Notes: generated from the sequence alone by a model not told the origin. Positions 23,617-35,211 are shown, numbered from the stretch's first letter. The stretch is 64,000 nt of DNA from Mycoplasma haemocanis str. Illinois (GCF_000238995.1 NC_016638.1:124001-188000), one strand, 5' to 3'. Made by a program: numbers and translations.

Positions 23617-24495
23617 ATGTCAGTTAAGTCGCGATTCTCAGTAGGTTTATATCTATTAATAGCCTTATTCTTTTATACCCTATTGTCTAGGTTTCTATAT
23701 GCTGGAATAGGGGGATATCCTAATAAAGCGCTTTACTTCCTGTCAATAGCAATAGCCTTCCCCATATCCTTTCTTAGCTTTCTAGAGATATTTAATCTAA
23801 GCCGTCTAGAAGATAAGGGGGGAAAAGTTCTATGCTTTTCTTTATTATCTTTGACTCCAATATTATTCTTAAGCATTTTTCCACACATAAATGCCATCTC
23901 CCTCTCTATATATTTCTCTCTATCTCTAATATTCCTCTCGATATTAGTTATACTCTCTAAATTTTTCTTTGAATATGAGGAACATTCATCTATTCTGACT
24001 CAATTAAACGTCTGAGCCTTTTCCTTTTGAAATGCAGTTCTTTTCTTTCCTTTAATAATCCCCCATAAATACCTATTCTTTCTGTTCTTCCTAGTAGCCC
24101 TTAATGATATGGGAGCTTATTATGCTGGGAAGAAATGGGGTTTTTTGAGGATATTTAATTGCTCTCCTAATAAAACCCTAGAGGGCTTTTTGTTCTCCAT
24201 TGCATTCGTAACTTTTATTTCCCTTCTAGCAGCTCTTATAGTTAGGACACATACCGATTCTATATCTCTTCTAAATAAGAATTTATCGCCCTTCTTAATT
24301 CCAGTGCTAGCTCCTCTTTTTCTCCTATTGGGAGATTGTGGAGATCTTTTATTTAGTAGATATAAGAGGATATTTCAAATAAAGGACTATAGTTCTCTTC
24401 TTGGAAATCATGGCGGCTTCTGAGATCGTTTTGACTCTCATTCTTTTGCTTTAACGGGCGCCTTCTTTTTGACATTCCTCTTTTTGTGAATTTAA
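23617..24495 (+). CDS. cdsA: Phosphatidate cytidylyltransferase
   Basis: This 292-residue polytopic membrane protein has the CDP-diglyceride synthetase signature near the C-terminus: 'GDLLFSRYKRIFQIKDYSSL', then 'GNHGGFWDRFDSHSF', with the Trp coded by TGA. 'ALNDMGAYYAGKKWG' and 'NKTLEGF' are also family motifs. It makes CDP-diacylglycerol from phosphatidic acid. The last ten bases overlap polC. Confidence 0.93.
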
Positions 24496-27400
24496 AGTAC
24501 AGACATATCTTCGTAGAGAAGTTCAAAGTATTTAATTCAGAAGAGTGGGAAGCTCTTCTTTCAAATGTAGAGATAAGTTTTAAAAAGGATGATGTTAGAA
24601 CAACAGTTTCCTTTTTCTTCTCCTTTCTAAATCTTCCAAAAGATGCTCTATTTCTGGACCGCCTCTTTCGCTTTAATTCCGATGATTTGGAGATAAAACA
24701 TGAAGGAGCTATCTCTATTATGGTCTCCCAGAAGAATTTAGTATTTGAGAGTGAGAGTTTACTTCCACTTATAAATGATTATTTAAAGAATTTTGACTTC
24801 ACTTTAACTCCGGAAAAGGTTAGTTTTGCATATCCTAATATATTCCTTTCAGAATCTTTGAATGTCGTTGCAGAGGCAAAGTTAAAGAGCTTCTTGAGAT
24901 TTTCTATCAAGCAAGATATAAACATAGATCTGGAGGCGATTCCTGTCCCCGAGATTAAGAAGAATGATACTAAAACAGATATATTAAAACTTTTTCATAT
25001 CGAAGAGAGGTCAGATCTTAAGGGGAATAAGAAGTACAAGCTAGGACTTACTAATTGGGAAAAATTCTATTGGCTTTCCCTTAAAGAAGAGGCCTACAAG
25101 GATAATAAGGAGATTCTCCATCAGTTAGGATTGGGTAAGTGGTATGAATGTTCTTTCTCTTTATATCCATCTGGCTCTAAGTATTCCGTTTACGTCGATG
25201 GTAATATTACTTCCATTACCTTTGTAGAGGATGAGTTTGCCAATATCGTAAAGGAGGAGAAGAGTATAGTTCCACTTTCCATACATACCAAGTTCTCCGC
25301 ATTTGATGGCCTATATGTATTTAAAGATTTTGTATCTAAGGCTAAAGCTCTAGGGCATTCTGCTTTAGGAGTTACTGACTTTACTTCTGTACAGTCCTTT
25401 GCCGAAATAGAAAGGGTATCCAAGAAGGAAGGCATTAAACCTATTTATGGGGCTGAGTTAGAGATAGTTCCAGATGAATATCCTTTTATTATTAATCCAG
25501 ACTATGAGAAGGCCGATAAATATAACATCTACTGTGTATTCGACATAGAGACGACAGGTCTTAATCCTCTATTTGATGAGATTACAGAGATAGCTATATA
25601 TAAATATTCAAATAAACGAAGAGTAGATACATACCATTCCTATTTCAAGATTAATAAACCCTTAAAGAAACATATTAAGGACTTAACTCATATTACTGAT
25701 GAGATTCTTGCTGAGCGGGGTCAAGATTTAGAGATAGCTCTCCAGGAAGTAAAGGATTTTACTAAGGGCTCTATATTGGTGGCCCATAATGGAATAGAAT
25801 TCGATCTTCCCTTTTTAAATTCTAAGTATACAAAGCTTGGAATGGAGCCTTTGAGTAATCCACTCATTGATACTCTAAGACTTTCTCAAACTATCTTTTC
25901 AGATGAGAAGTATAAGTCTCACTCCTTGGGCGCCATCTGTAAGCGTATCGGAGTAGATTATGATTTAGAGAATGCCCATAGCGCCGATTATGACGTTGAT
26001 GTATTGTGGCAAGCATTCCTTTATTCTCTGGAACCCAAGTTAAAGGAACTAGGAGTTGACTTAGAGAATGGATTAAAGGAAGCTAATGATGCTGTTTTTA
26101 ATAAGGGAGTATTTAACTATATACATGGACACAAAGCCCTTGTATATGTAAAGAATCAAGCTGGAGTAAAAGATCTATATGAAATTCTTTCTATAGCTCA
26201 GACGGAGCAATATTTTGGGAAACCACAGATTAGTAGAAATTGCATCTCCCACTATAAAGAAAATCTTGTAATAGTATCTCCCCCTTTAAATTCAGAGCCT
26301 ATATCCCTTTTACTTAGGGATGATATCTCTGCTTTTCTTAAAGCTGTCGAATTCTATGATTATTTAATAATACCTCCCCCATCTCATTTCATTCATGAAG
26401 TAAGTAGGAATAATTTAGATGCTGAGGAAGTTAATGTCCTTTTAGCTAAGTTATACGAGATATCTCAGAAACATTCCGTTAAGCTTCTCTTTAATTATGC
26501 GGCTAGGTATATACATCCCCAGGAATATCAGCAATACCTAACTCTAATACACACTAAGGGACTCAGTGGTAAGAGACATCCTCTTTATAAGTCGGGTTCT
26601 AATAATATGGATTTCCCTCTATTTCACTACCGGACCACTTCTGAATTCTTAGAGGAATATAGCTTTTTGGGAATTCCTAAAAAAGAGATGCTAGACATAG
26701 CTTTTAAGTGACAACAGGAGTTTATAGATTCGATAGAGGGGGGTATAGAGGTAATTAAGAAGAAATTGCACCCTCCAATAATTGAAGGATGTTCAGAGAA
26801 TTTAGAGAACTTCTGTAGGGGGAAATTGAAGGAATTGTATGGGGAAAATACACATGAATTTCTAGAGAAGAGATTCGCATTTGAGCTTAATTCCATTAAG
26901 GATAATAATTACTCCGTTATATATTGAGTTTCCTATCTCTTAGTTCAGGAATCAATAAATAATGGATACTTAGTAGGATCCAGAGGTTCCGTAGGATCTT
27001 CTCTAATAGCTTTTCTTCTAAATATTAGTGAAGTAAATCCACTCCCTCCCCATTATAGGTGTGCAAAATGCTCTGTATTTGATCTTAAAGGGGAGTTTAC
27101 AGAATCAGGCTTTGATCTTCCTGATAAGGAGTGCCCGAGTTGTGGAGCTATTTTTGGCAAGGATGGGCACAATATACCTTTTGAGACTTTCATGGGCTAT
27201 GGAGGAAGTAAAGTTCCAGATATAGATTTAAACTTTTCTGGAGAGTATCAGAATAGGGCCCATAATTTCCTAAGAGATTTGCTAGGACATGATCGAGTTT
27301 ACAGAGCGGGAACTATTAGCACTATGGCAGAAAAGACTGCCTTTGCTATAGTTAAGACTTACGAAGAAGAAACTCAGCAGGAATTGGGATTAGGGAAGCT

Positions 27401-28661
27401 TAATTGGATAGCTAAGCAAATCATAGATGTAAAGAGAACTAGTGGTCAGCACCCCGGTGGAATTCTAGTAATTCCTAGCGATAAGACTATTTATGACTTC
27501 TCTCCTATTAACTATCCCGCTAATGATACAAGTAGTGATTGATTAACTACTCATTTAGAATTTGAGGATTTGCACGATGCATTACTTAAATTTGATATTC
27601 TAGGACATGATGATCCCACGACTTTAGCTTTATTAAAGGAAATAACTGGACATGATCCTAGGAATGTTCCTATGGATGATAAGGAAGTTCTTAATTTATT
27701 CAAGTCGAGGAAGGGTATAGGGATAGAGGATTCTTCTGATTTCGTAGGAGAGGATGAGACTGGAGCTATAGGTCTTCCAGAGTTTGGAACTCTACTTACT
27801 AGGAAGATAATTAAGACTTGTGATCCTAATAGCTTTGCAGATTTAATTAGGATTTCAGGCTTCTCTCATGGTACCGGTGTATGGAAACAGAATATAGATA
27901 AGTTAATTAAGAGCAAGCAATACAAATTGAATCAAGTTATCACTTGTAGAGATGATATTACCCTTTATCTTTGTTCTGTGGGCATTCCAATGGAAGAAGC
28001 TTTTGCTATTTCTGAATCAATAAGGAAGGGAAAGGGAGTTTCTAACTCCCAGTTGAAGTTAATGCAGGATAATAACGTACCTCAATGGTATATTGATTCA
28101 GCTAAAAAGATGACTTATATCTTTCCGAAGGCTCACGCTACGGCCTATGTATTAATGAGCTGAAAGATAGCTTGGTATAAACGTTACCATACATTAGCTT
28201 TCTTTGCAGTGTTCTTCACTTTAAGAAGGGATGATTTTGACTACTCCCTTTTAGTGAAGAATGATATAGAGGCAGTTAAGGCAAAGTATCATGATATTTT
28301 TAAGAGGATGAAGTCTAATAATTTTGAAGTTAAGTCTACTCTTAAGACGAAGGATAAGAGTGCCTTCTACGTCTATGAGGCTGCCTTGGAGTTCTTAAAG
28401 TGTGGATTTAGATTTAAGAATATAAGCATTAATGAGTCTGATTTTAGTAAATTCATTCCCCAAGGACAGGAGTTATTAATTCCCTTTGTAGTAATAGATG
28501 GATTGGGAGCAATTAAAGCCAAACATTTAGTTGAGAAGAGGAATGAGGAAGGACCTTTCCAATCTTTAAATGACTTAGCTAAGAGAACTAAGTTAAATAG
28601 AACTGTTATTCAGAAGCTTAAAGAATCTAATGTAATACCTGCGGAGTGGATTTCTGTATAA
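24486..28661 (+). CDS. polC: DNA polymerase III alpha subunit, Gram-positive type (PolC)
   Basis: The product has 1391 residues, starting at GTG inside cdsA. Domain order: N-terminal/OB region (1-250), first PHP part '[14 protein letters not shown]' (~262), DnaQ-like exonuclease with '[10 protein letters not shown]' (~353) and '[12 protein letters not shown]', second PHP part, zinc-binding 'CAKC...CPSC' (~859-882), palm motif '[12 protein letters not shown]' with catalytic Asp (~908), and C-terminal HhH region '[23 protein letters not shown]'. It is the replicative polymerase. Trp codons include TGA at 26709, 26926, 27539 and 28161. Confidence 0.98.
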
Positions 28662-28718
28662 GAAAATTATTGCTTTATCGGTTTCACTTTTGTTACGAAA
28701 CCAACAGCTCCGCAATCT

Positions 28719-29216
28719 TTAAATAGAATCGGAGGAGGTTAAGTCTGCCGATGCTTTTAATTTTCTAATACAGGAGTCATTTCTATAGAAGAGGAATTTA
28801 AGTAGTATTGATAATCCCGCTATTGTTGCAGTTATTGAAGATAGTCCGGAAAAGAAAGGAGCTATTCAAGTTAGCATCATTAGTAGTAAAAAAACTCTGG
28901 AGTGCACTAGGAATCTCTTCATCTTCTGTTCAACAGCAATTTTTAATAGCTTATTTACAGAAAAGGATACTCGGATGGATTGTATGATATCTATTATTAG
29001 GAAGATCAAGAGAATTATCCCCGTTCCCGTTATTACCCAATTTACTTCTTTGTTTAATTCGTTGCTTATGTTCCCGAGATTCTTTAACTTTCCTACATCC
29101 CAATAAATAGAACCACCAATTAGAGACATTAATATCATTCCAGATACAAAAGAGAAGCTCAGAGTTCATTTTCATCACCCTATTAAAATACTTGATTTTC
29201 CCAAGAAATCTTGCAT
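28719..29216 (-). CDS. Hypothetical four-helix membrane protein
   Basis: Read with code 4, this is a 165-residue protein starting at the ATG at 29214-29216. It shows a Trp-rich beginning (GWWKWTL, three of the Trp coded by TGA) and four hydrophobic segments: residues ~22-45, ~59-77, ~96-125 and ~128-140. The tail is polar and Ser-rich. No family is recognised. It lies between the polC stop and the first gene of the paralogue array, on the array's strand, so it could be the last gene of the leftward transcript. Confidence 0.65.
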
Positions 29217-29278
29217 CAAGTCCACTTTTTTAAAGAAAAACTAGTAAAGGTAACCAATAAAGTCTATGGAAAGAAGGT

Positions 29279-29878
29279 TTATTTTAAACTATGTAGTTCT
29301 ACATTACCACAATAAACAAACCCATTTCTGCTATCCTCACTTTCTTCCTTAAATTCTTCATGATATTTCTTATTACAATCGTCGTAGAATTTATTTCCTG
29401 TACTATCTTGAGAATATAAAGATCTTCAATTATCAAGGTTTCTTGCCTTTAAACCATAAGCCTTCTTTACAGTATCCTCCAAAGTTTTAAACTGTGATTC
29501 TGACAATTGCGTTATTGATGATTGGGATTGTAATCAATCATTTTTTTGTAATCTTGAGTCACAAAGGAAAGCTTTAGCACTTTCATTTCAGGAAACGTAG
29601 GATCTATTTTCCGAGTTACCCCCCATACTACACTTCTTAATTTCTGGATCCATATTAATAAGTTCTTCACTTAGTTCAAATGGATAGATGCTTTCAAGGT
29701 AAGCTTGACCATTTAGGAACGATGATGCTGTAACAAGATAAACTTTTGATTTAGGTTTAACCTGCTGTTCTTCTGCTGTAACAGGTACTGTTGGAGTCTT
29801 CGAGAAAGTCGCTAAAACTCCCCCTCCAGTAATTCCAGAAATCAATCCACAACACCCCAATATTTTCTTGCCTCCCAT
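29279..29878 (-). CDS. Array-edge anchored protein without the WC-pair pattern
   Basis: This 199-residue protein starts at ATG 29876-29878 (an in-frame TTG lies six bases upstream). The N-terminal hydrophobic stretch 'GCCGLISGITGGGVLATF' is followed by a polar, Ser/Lys-rich body. Cysteines occur as CC at the anchor and singly afterwards (KKCSMGG, AFLCDSR, YDDCNKK, FVYCGN) and do not follow the four-position pattern of its neighbours. It is probably a distant relative or an unrelated surface protein. TGA codes two Trp. Confidence 0.75.
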
Positions 29879-30028
29879 AAACAAATTTTTATATCTTGTA
29901 TTAAATTAACCCAGAAAAGAACTCATTTTCGATCTTAGTAATATTTTTTCTGTTGTTTTAAACTGACACTAAAAGGATCTATTATTCCCTAAAATAAAAT
30001 TATCAAATATATTTAGTTTGTCATGACT

Positions 30029-30652
30029 TTAACCTTCGGGAGAAGAACTGTCGTTAGCGTCTTTAACACACCATTCCATATAAGCCTTGGTAGATGGAGA
30101 GTCTTTTTTGTATAGAGATCTTAAGTTTTTATTGCATCAACTCATTAATTCGCCTTTATCCTTAAGAGATTCACTTTTCTCCTGTCCGCTTTCATCAATC
30201 AGTTTAGGTTTTCCGCTCTGTGAATAGTTTGTTACATTTTCATCCCATTTCGAATCACCCTCCTCTAAAATAACTTTTTTAAGAGCTGCTAATTGACCAA
30301 AATTGGAATTCTTAGTGCATCAAGACTCGTAATTCTCCAACAAACCTTCTTCTGCATTCTCAACTTTAGCTTTAGAGCATCAATTTTTAAGGGAATCTTT
30401 GGTTATTGTGGCAACTCCCAAAGAACTTTTGACATCTTCTTTATTAGAGAGATTTTTACTGATCTCGTCCCATTCTGTATCGTGAGAGGTAGTATCCGTA
30501 CTTAATATAAACCTCTCTTTCTTAGAACTTACTACTTGTCATATGGATAGGATAGTTTCCGCGTGAAAATCTTTATTTTTAAAAGCTAAGTAACCACCAT
30601 AAGTAACTACTCCTATGGAACCTATCCCCCCAGCTAGCAGTAAATACTTCAT
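30029..30652 (-). CDS. WC-pair array protein, family F
   Basis: A 207-residue protein. The anchor 'LLLAGGIGSIGVVTYGGYLAF' (residues ~4-24) precedes a body with 'KKERFILSTDTTSHDTEWDEI' (family F hallmark ERFILS). Cysteines sit at 92 (NWC), 112 (SWC), 173 (SWC) and 195 (EWC). Three of the four Trp in these pairs are TGA. The closest relative in the window is the gene at 46718-47359 (shared 'IWQVVS.KK..FILS.DT.SHD.EW', 'ESWCTK.SNFGQL'). It lies 15 bases downstream of another family F gene. Function unknown. Confidence 0.88.
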
Positions 30653-30667
30653 AGTTACCGCACTCAC

Positions 30668-31300
30668 CTATGGACTTATATCTTTAGTACATCACTCTTT
30701 GAATGCTTTAAAAGTTTGGTTATTATCATCTACGTATAGACTCTTGGCATGTTTAAAGCATCAATCCTGTAGGACTTTAATATCTTGTAAATTTGTCTTA
30801 GCTATAAAAGACCCAGAATTATCGGTGATTTGATTGTCTGAGGTCGCTTTGCCATTGTAATCTTGTTTCCTTTGTTCTCACTCTGAATCTTCTAAAGATA
30901 ATGATACTTTCTTTAATGTTGGAGTTACTTTGATATGTTGGGAGATATTGTCTTGAGTACACCACTCCCTAAAGGAATTCAATTTCTCCTTTATTTTATG
31001 ATCCGACTTGGCATTCTTTTCGCACCAGTTCTTTAATTCATCCTTAGACGGGGCTTTGTTGGGGAATTCTTTTATTAAAGTCTTATTATTTGGATTGGAC
31101 TTTACCAATGATTCATAAGATTTAACTAGGTTGTCTCATTGAGAATCGTGGGAAGATAAGAGGATAAATCTCTCTCCCTGAGATTGAATTTTGGTGGATA
31201 TAAAAATGATATTCTCCTTATCAGAAAGAAAATATCAGGTTCCCACTCCACCAACGGAAGCAACTCCAAGACATCCTGTAGCTACGATTTTGGACGTCAT
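30668..31300 (-). CDS. WC-pair array protein, family F
   Basis: A 210-residue protein with anchor 'MTSKIVATGCLGVASVGGVGTWYF', then 'GERFILLSSHDSQWDNL'. Cysteines at 93 (NWC), 114 (EWC), 181 (DWC) and 204 (EWC). The two halves are visibly alike: 'DSQW..L...YESL ... LKNWC...AKS ... FREWCTQ' and 'DSEW.QRKQDYNG ... LQDWC.KHAKSLY ... FKEWCTK'. It is followed by its family F neighbour at 30029 and preceded by a 31-codon family F remnant. Confidence 0.88.
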
Positions 31301-31309
31301 TAAGAGCAA

Positions 31310-31405
31310 TTAAAGAGGCTTAGTACATCACATTTTGAAACTCTCGTAAGTCTTGTTTCTGTAAACATTTGAAATCACAAATAATGAGATTACTCCGCCA
31401 AACAT
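31310..31405 (-). pseudogene. Family F remnant: anchor fused to C-terminal tail
   Basis: This is a 31-codon frame, MFGGVISLFVISNVYRNKTY..., ending 'FKMWCTKPL'. The tail corresponds to the last ~20 residues of family F proteins (compare 'TFKAFKEWCTKDISP' at 30668), while the start resembles an array hydrophobic anchor; everything between is missing. The Trp of the WC pair is TGA. Its start overlaps the end of the family B gene upstream by 16 bases. Expression is uncertain. Confidence 0.5.
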
Positions 31406-31944
31406 CTAGACTCCACTTTGGTGTAAATGGTATCTCCCTCAGTATTAATTAATTTGAAATCTAATTTAGATTCACATCATTCTCTTAAAGCATCTTGAGC
31501 TTTTTGATCATCTTCGGAGACTTGAGTTAGATCTCTTTTTATAGTTTTCAAATCATTTAATAAATCACTGTTATTAGTGCCTTTGATGGCTTTAACCTTT
31601 GCTTTTCAATCCATTGTTAAAGGTTTCTTTATCTTCTCTCTAATGGTTTTAGGAAGGTGTATGCATCATAGTTTGGCATCGGAAGAATTATTATCCAAAC
31701 ACCAAGCTTTAGCTGCTTTCCCCCCTTCAGTATTGCTACTAGTGCTTTCTATTGAGGGGGCTTTGGTCTTTAAGGCGGTTATGAAGGAGGTTTGTAATTT
31801 GAATTCTTTGAATATCAATTGATATTCCTCATCTGTTAGAGTTCTAATGCTACTGTCCTTATTTACTAATTTATAAATTCCAAAAACTCCAGCACCACCT
31901 GCGCATGTGCCTGTGGCTGCTAATACACTTAATTTAAAACCCAT
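31390..31944 (-). CDS. WC-pair array protein, family B
   Basis: A 184-residue protein with anchor 'LSVLAATGTCAGGAGVFGIYKL', then the family B hallmark 'LTDEEYQLIFKEFKL'. Cysteines at 82 (AWC), 94 (LWC), 157 (EWC) and 181 (SRC), plus Cys14 in the anchor. The first pair is only 12 residues apart, so repeat one is shortened. The tail 'WCESKLDFKLI...IYTKVESRCL' is shared with family G. Relatives in the window: 38498-39052 and 54757-55308. Confidence 0.88.
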
Positions 31945-31947
31945 ATT

Positions 31948-32526
31948 TTATGTGGTGCATCAGTTAGCTATTCGATCGTAATTCTTATCTTCTCCTTCCT
32001 GTAATTCCTTTTGCGCATATATATTGCATCATTTTTTAAAATCTTCCTCCTGCAAGTTATCTTGCGCTTTATTTTCCATTTGATCTAAAGGAATCTTTTT
32101 ATCGTCATCTGTTTTGTGCTTTTTATACTCATCAAGTTTGGTTTTTAAAGAATCGGAAATAGTCTTTCCTGCTTTAGATAACTTGTCTTTTATAGATGGA
32201 GAAAGACATCACTCCTTGGCTTGATTGTATAAGCTCTCTGAGTTGGTTTGTTTTAGAGTGGAAGAGCATCAAGAATATAGCTCTTCTCTAGTTATGGTAT
32301 TTTTGTTGTTTATTTTTAAATCAGGTTTGGCGGAGGCGATAGAGTTATAGATATGAGCCTTAATATCCCATCTAGAATCGCTCTTGGAAGTAAGAATGGA
32401 TTTATCTAGTTTCTCTAGTGCTTGCTTTATAGTTATCCCTTTATTTCTCGGTTTAAAGTAAATAAATCCTGCTCCAGAAGCACTAGCAACTCCAGTAGCT
32501 ACCCCTATTCCCAGTAACTTATTCAT
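31948..32526 (-). CDS. WC-pair array protein, family C
   Basis: A 192-residue protein: anchor 'MNKLLGIGVATGVASASGAGFIYF', then 'KPRNK.ITIKQALEKLDKSIL' and 'KSDSRWDIKAHIYN' (family C hallmark DSRW). Cysteines at 87 (SWC), 107 (EWC), 167 (KWC) and 190 (NWC). The ATG overlaps the stop of the family D gene upstream (TAATG). Closest relatives: 44809-45384 and 55312-55890. Confidence 0.9.
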
Positions 32527-33134
32527 TAAGTTCCCGCTTTGGTTTTAGTGCATCAAGATTTCATATCTTCCTTTAACTTTTTATTAGAGGAGGCATGAAG
32601 TCCCCTATTATCTATGCATCACGGCTTTATTTTTTCTTTACCTGAAGACTTATCATCGGCCTTTAAAGCTTCAATTTCATTCCCTCCCTTGCCAGTATTA
32701 TACGTATTTCAAGCATCCTCCCAATCACCACTATCTGGAATAATTTCTTTATTGGAATTTAATGTTCTTTTAATTCGATCCCCTATGATCTCAGTATCCA
32801 CACATCACTTTTGCGCCTTTTCCAATGTCTCATAGAAGTTATTGGATGTTCATTTGGTTTCTAGAGCTGTCGCACATCATCTCTTAATTCCACTTTTCCA
32901 TTTATCTTCAGTGCTGAAATCCAGACCTTTAATCTTTAAAGTATCCTTTGCTTTTTTATATGCTTCATAATGTTGGCCTCAAGCTTCATCTTCAGATTCA
33001 TTAGTTAGAGGAATTCCATTGATTTCTGCCTTGACATTTCTCGAGGAATTAGTTTGGTAATACATTCCATAAGTAGCAGCGCTTGTAGCACTTCCACCAA
33101 CAATCGTTAAAGAGCAGATTTTGGCGGGAGACAT
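32526..33134 (-). CDS. WC-pair array protein, family D
   Basis: A 202-residue protein starting MSPAKICSLTIVGGSATSAA, with the family D hallmark 'TYGMYYQTNSSR.VKAEI' and 'DEAWGQHYEAYKKAKD'. Cysteines at 87 (RWC), 111 (KWC), 173 (PWC) and 195 (SWC); Cys7 lies in the anchor. Both halves contain an 'AW...Y' element before the WC pair (AWGQHYEAY; AWNTYNTGK). Relatives: 45385-46011, 55890-56534 and 57522-58112. It is followed by a family C gene, as are all four family D genes. Confidence 0.9.
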
Positions 33135-33137
33135 TTC

Positions 33138-33752
33138 TTACGCTACGCACCAAGTTTCAACTAAGCGATATCTATCATTCTCATTTATAAACTCCTTTTC
33201 CAATTCACCTTTACATCAATTCATAATAACTTCTGGTGTCACACCTTTATCGGCATTCTTTAATTCAGAATTAGGCATTTTCTTATCGCGATTCTTACCT
33301 CCATAATCTGAAACCTTTGTAGCTCATCGTCGGTCATTAGAATTTGTCACATCAATAATTTCCTTATTCTTCATAGAAAATATCTCCTTTATGTTGGGAA
33401 CTGAACATAGCTTGGAGACGTCATCAAAAAGATTCTCTTGATAATCGTTACTTAAAGATTCAGTGCATCAATCTTTTAATCCCTCTTTTGTAATTCAGTG
33501 TTTGAACTTATCTTCATATTGACGTTTTTTTGCTTCCCAAGCTTCTCCGGCGGAGGATGAGCTTAATAGTTTTTTGTTGGCTGCTTTTATTGCATCCCCT
33601 ATGCTCTTGTGTTCATTCTTAACCAACGTGTTTGAAGTGGAAGTATTTGCTTTTCCTTCCGAAGCAGAGCCTTTAAATAGGGTAAAACCAACAATTCCAG
33701 AAGCTCCAGCAATAACGGGAATTAATTTCTTAGATACGGAAGATAATGACAC
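33138..33752 (-). CDS. WC-pair array protein, family E
   Basis: A 204-residue protein from a GTG start at 33750-33752 (upstream in-frame TAA excludes a much longer form). The anchor is 'KKLIPVIAGASGIVGFTLF' (residues 8-26). Cysteines at 96 (DWC), 116 (LC), 180 (NWC) and 202 (TWC). The second cysteine follows Leu rather than an aromatic residue. 'KKMPNSELK' and 'PEVIMNWCK.ELEKEF' are shared with its relative at 58114-58722. The tail 'ENDRYRLVETWC' resembles family C tails. Confidence 0.87.
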
Positions 33753-33800
33753 GCTAATGCATTCTCATTAATAAAGCCATGGTCATGACTTTTCCATGAG

Positions 33801-34457
33801 TTAAGTGGAGCTATCCTTTGTACAGTACTTCTTAACTATCTTAAAATCGTCCATATTGGTAAAGGGAGTAGGGATTTTCTTCTTACAGAAGGATTGGATT
33901 ACATTCCACTTGGTGGATGATTGATCTTGGTGATTTCTTAAATCAGACAATTCTTTAGGGAGAGCTCCCATGGTATTGTCATCATGACTTTTAATTTTGT
34001 CATAGTTGGATTTATAAGAAGATTCGTCAGTGTTATTCTCAAAAGATAGGATCTTATCTGAGCTTTGAATTGCATTGGATAGTCTTTCTGATAGGGTTAA
34101 GATACAGAACTTCTTGGCGTTTTTTAAATAATCTTCATTTGGCCCCATAAGCTTACTCTTGTAGGTACTTTCATACACTCTCTGACATCATCTTTTTACA
34201 GCTTGACCACCCTCTTTGTTATTACCCTTATATTTATCTTTGATGGTCTTTAGAGAGCCGGTAATCTCACTTTCTTGTTCTAATTTTTTAAATTGATCAG
34301 ATCACGCATCATCAAAGTCTTTATCGATTCCAAGGACTGAGTTCTTTATCTTACTCCCAATAGTTTCTACAGAGTGATAATGAACTCCGACAATACCGGT
34401 TCCTGTAACTCCCGCACAAGAAGCTAATCCTATTCCTACTTTAGTAATAGCGGTCAT
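33801..34457 (-). CDS. WC-pair array protein, family A
   Basis: A 218-residue protein and the first gene of the leftmost leftward run. The anchor 'GIGLASCAGVTGTGIVGVHYHS' is followed by 'VETIGSKIKNSVLG'. Cysteines at 91 (RWC), 118 (KFC), 191 (SFC) and 212 (KYC), plus Cys14. It is a full-length match to the gene at 46062-46718 ('AWSDQFKKL', 'KKFCILTLSERL', 'DKILSF', 'DFKIV.KYCTK'), with identical cysteine positions. A 145-base divergent region separates it from the plus-strand gene at 34603. Confidence 0.9.
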
Positions 34458-34602
34458 TGTACTTAAAGACTTTAATGCTCTTGATGTATAAACTTCCTTT
34501 TTTCAAAATATTATTTCTTTCAGAATAATTAATGTCCATTAATAAAGATTTGTGATTCTTGGAGGTTAGAGATATTTATAAAAGAAGGGATTTTTACTTA
34601 TA
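34458..34602. promoter_or_regulatory. Divergent intergenic region with candidate promoter
   Basis: This 145-base A+T-rich gap separates a leftward gene (start 34457) from a rightward gene (start 34603). On the plus strand TTGTGA at 34550-34555 and TATTTA at 34573-34578 are 17 bases apart, a plausible -35/-10 pair 24 bases before the GTG. A leftward promoter is expected but I see no convincing hexamers for it. It is one of only two divergent gaps inside the array. Confidence 0.35.
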
Positions 34603-35211
34603 GTGAAAGGAATTTACCTAATTGTTTCGTTAGTTGGGGCGACAGGGGGAGCTTCAGTCCTTTATTTTTATAGAGGAAAGAATAACGTTGAGACTTTAAA
34701 GAGTAAATTTTCTGGAGCTTTAATAGGAGATAATGAGACTTCTATATGGGATGCTAAATGAAATGCCCTTAAGGGCGGATCTTTGAATGGAGATAATGAA
34801 AGTTTAAAATTTGCTTTATCTAAGAAAGCAGGTAATGCGGAGCAAGAGGGTAAGGATGCTTTAAAGAGGGGGTGCAAGGAACTTTATGATTCTATTTTTA
34901 AATCTGTAGAGGATAAGAATTTCTTGGATTTTAAAAGCTATTGCGCCAAGAATAATAAGGAGAAGGTTGGAGGTAGTGAATTGATGGCTAAGGAGGTTAC
35001 AGATAGTGGCTGAGGAACTAAGTGAACTAATTTGAAGTCACATCAAGGAGATATAGATTCAGAATTGGACGAAATTAAGAAAAAAAATACCGCTTCTCAA
35101 GATGAGGAACGAAAGAAGGAAATTAAGCAGTGATGTGAAAAGGTGGCTATTGAATTATTTGAGTCAGAGAGTGTAAGATACAAGAATTTTGTAACTTATT
35201 GTAAGCCTTAG
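34603..35211 (+). CDS. WC-pair array protein, family H (plus strand)
   Basis: A 202-residue protein from GTG, preceded by AGAAGGG. The anchor is 'IYLIVSLVGATGGASVLYFY' (residues 4-23). Cysteines at 91 (RGC), 114 (SYC), 178 (QWC) and 200 (TYC). Repeat elements: 'WDAKWNALKGG ... CKELYDSIF ... NFLDFKSYC' and 'WGTKWTNLKSH ... WCEKVAIELF ... RYKNFVTYC'. Its near full-length relative is at 48385-48996. It converges on the family A gene at 35208 with overlapping stops. Confidence 0.9.

Noticed and set aside
28800-29105. A plus-strand frame of about 100 codons after polC.
   Set aside because: It lies opposite the minus-strand membrane gene, which under code 4 has a good ATG, several TGA-coded Trp and four hydrophobic segments; the plus-strand product has no recognisable feature.
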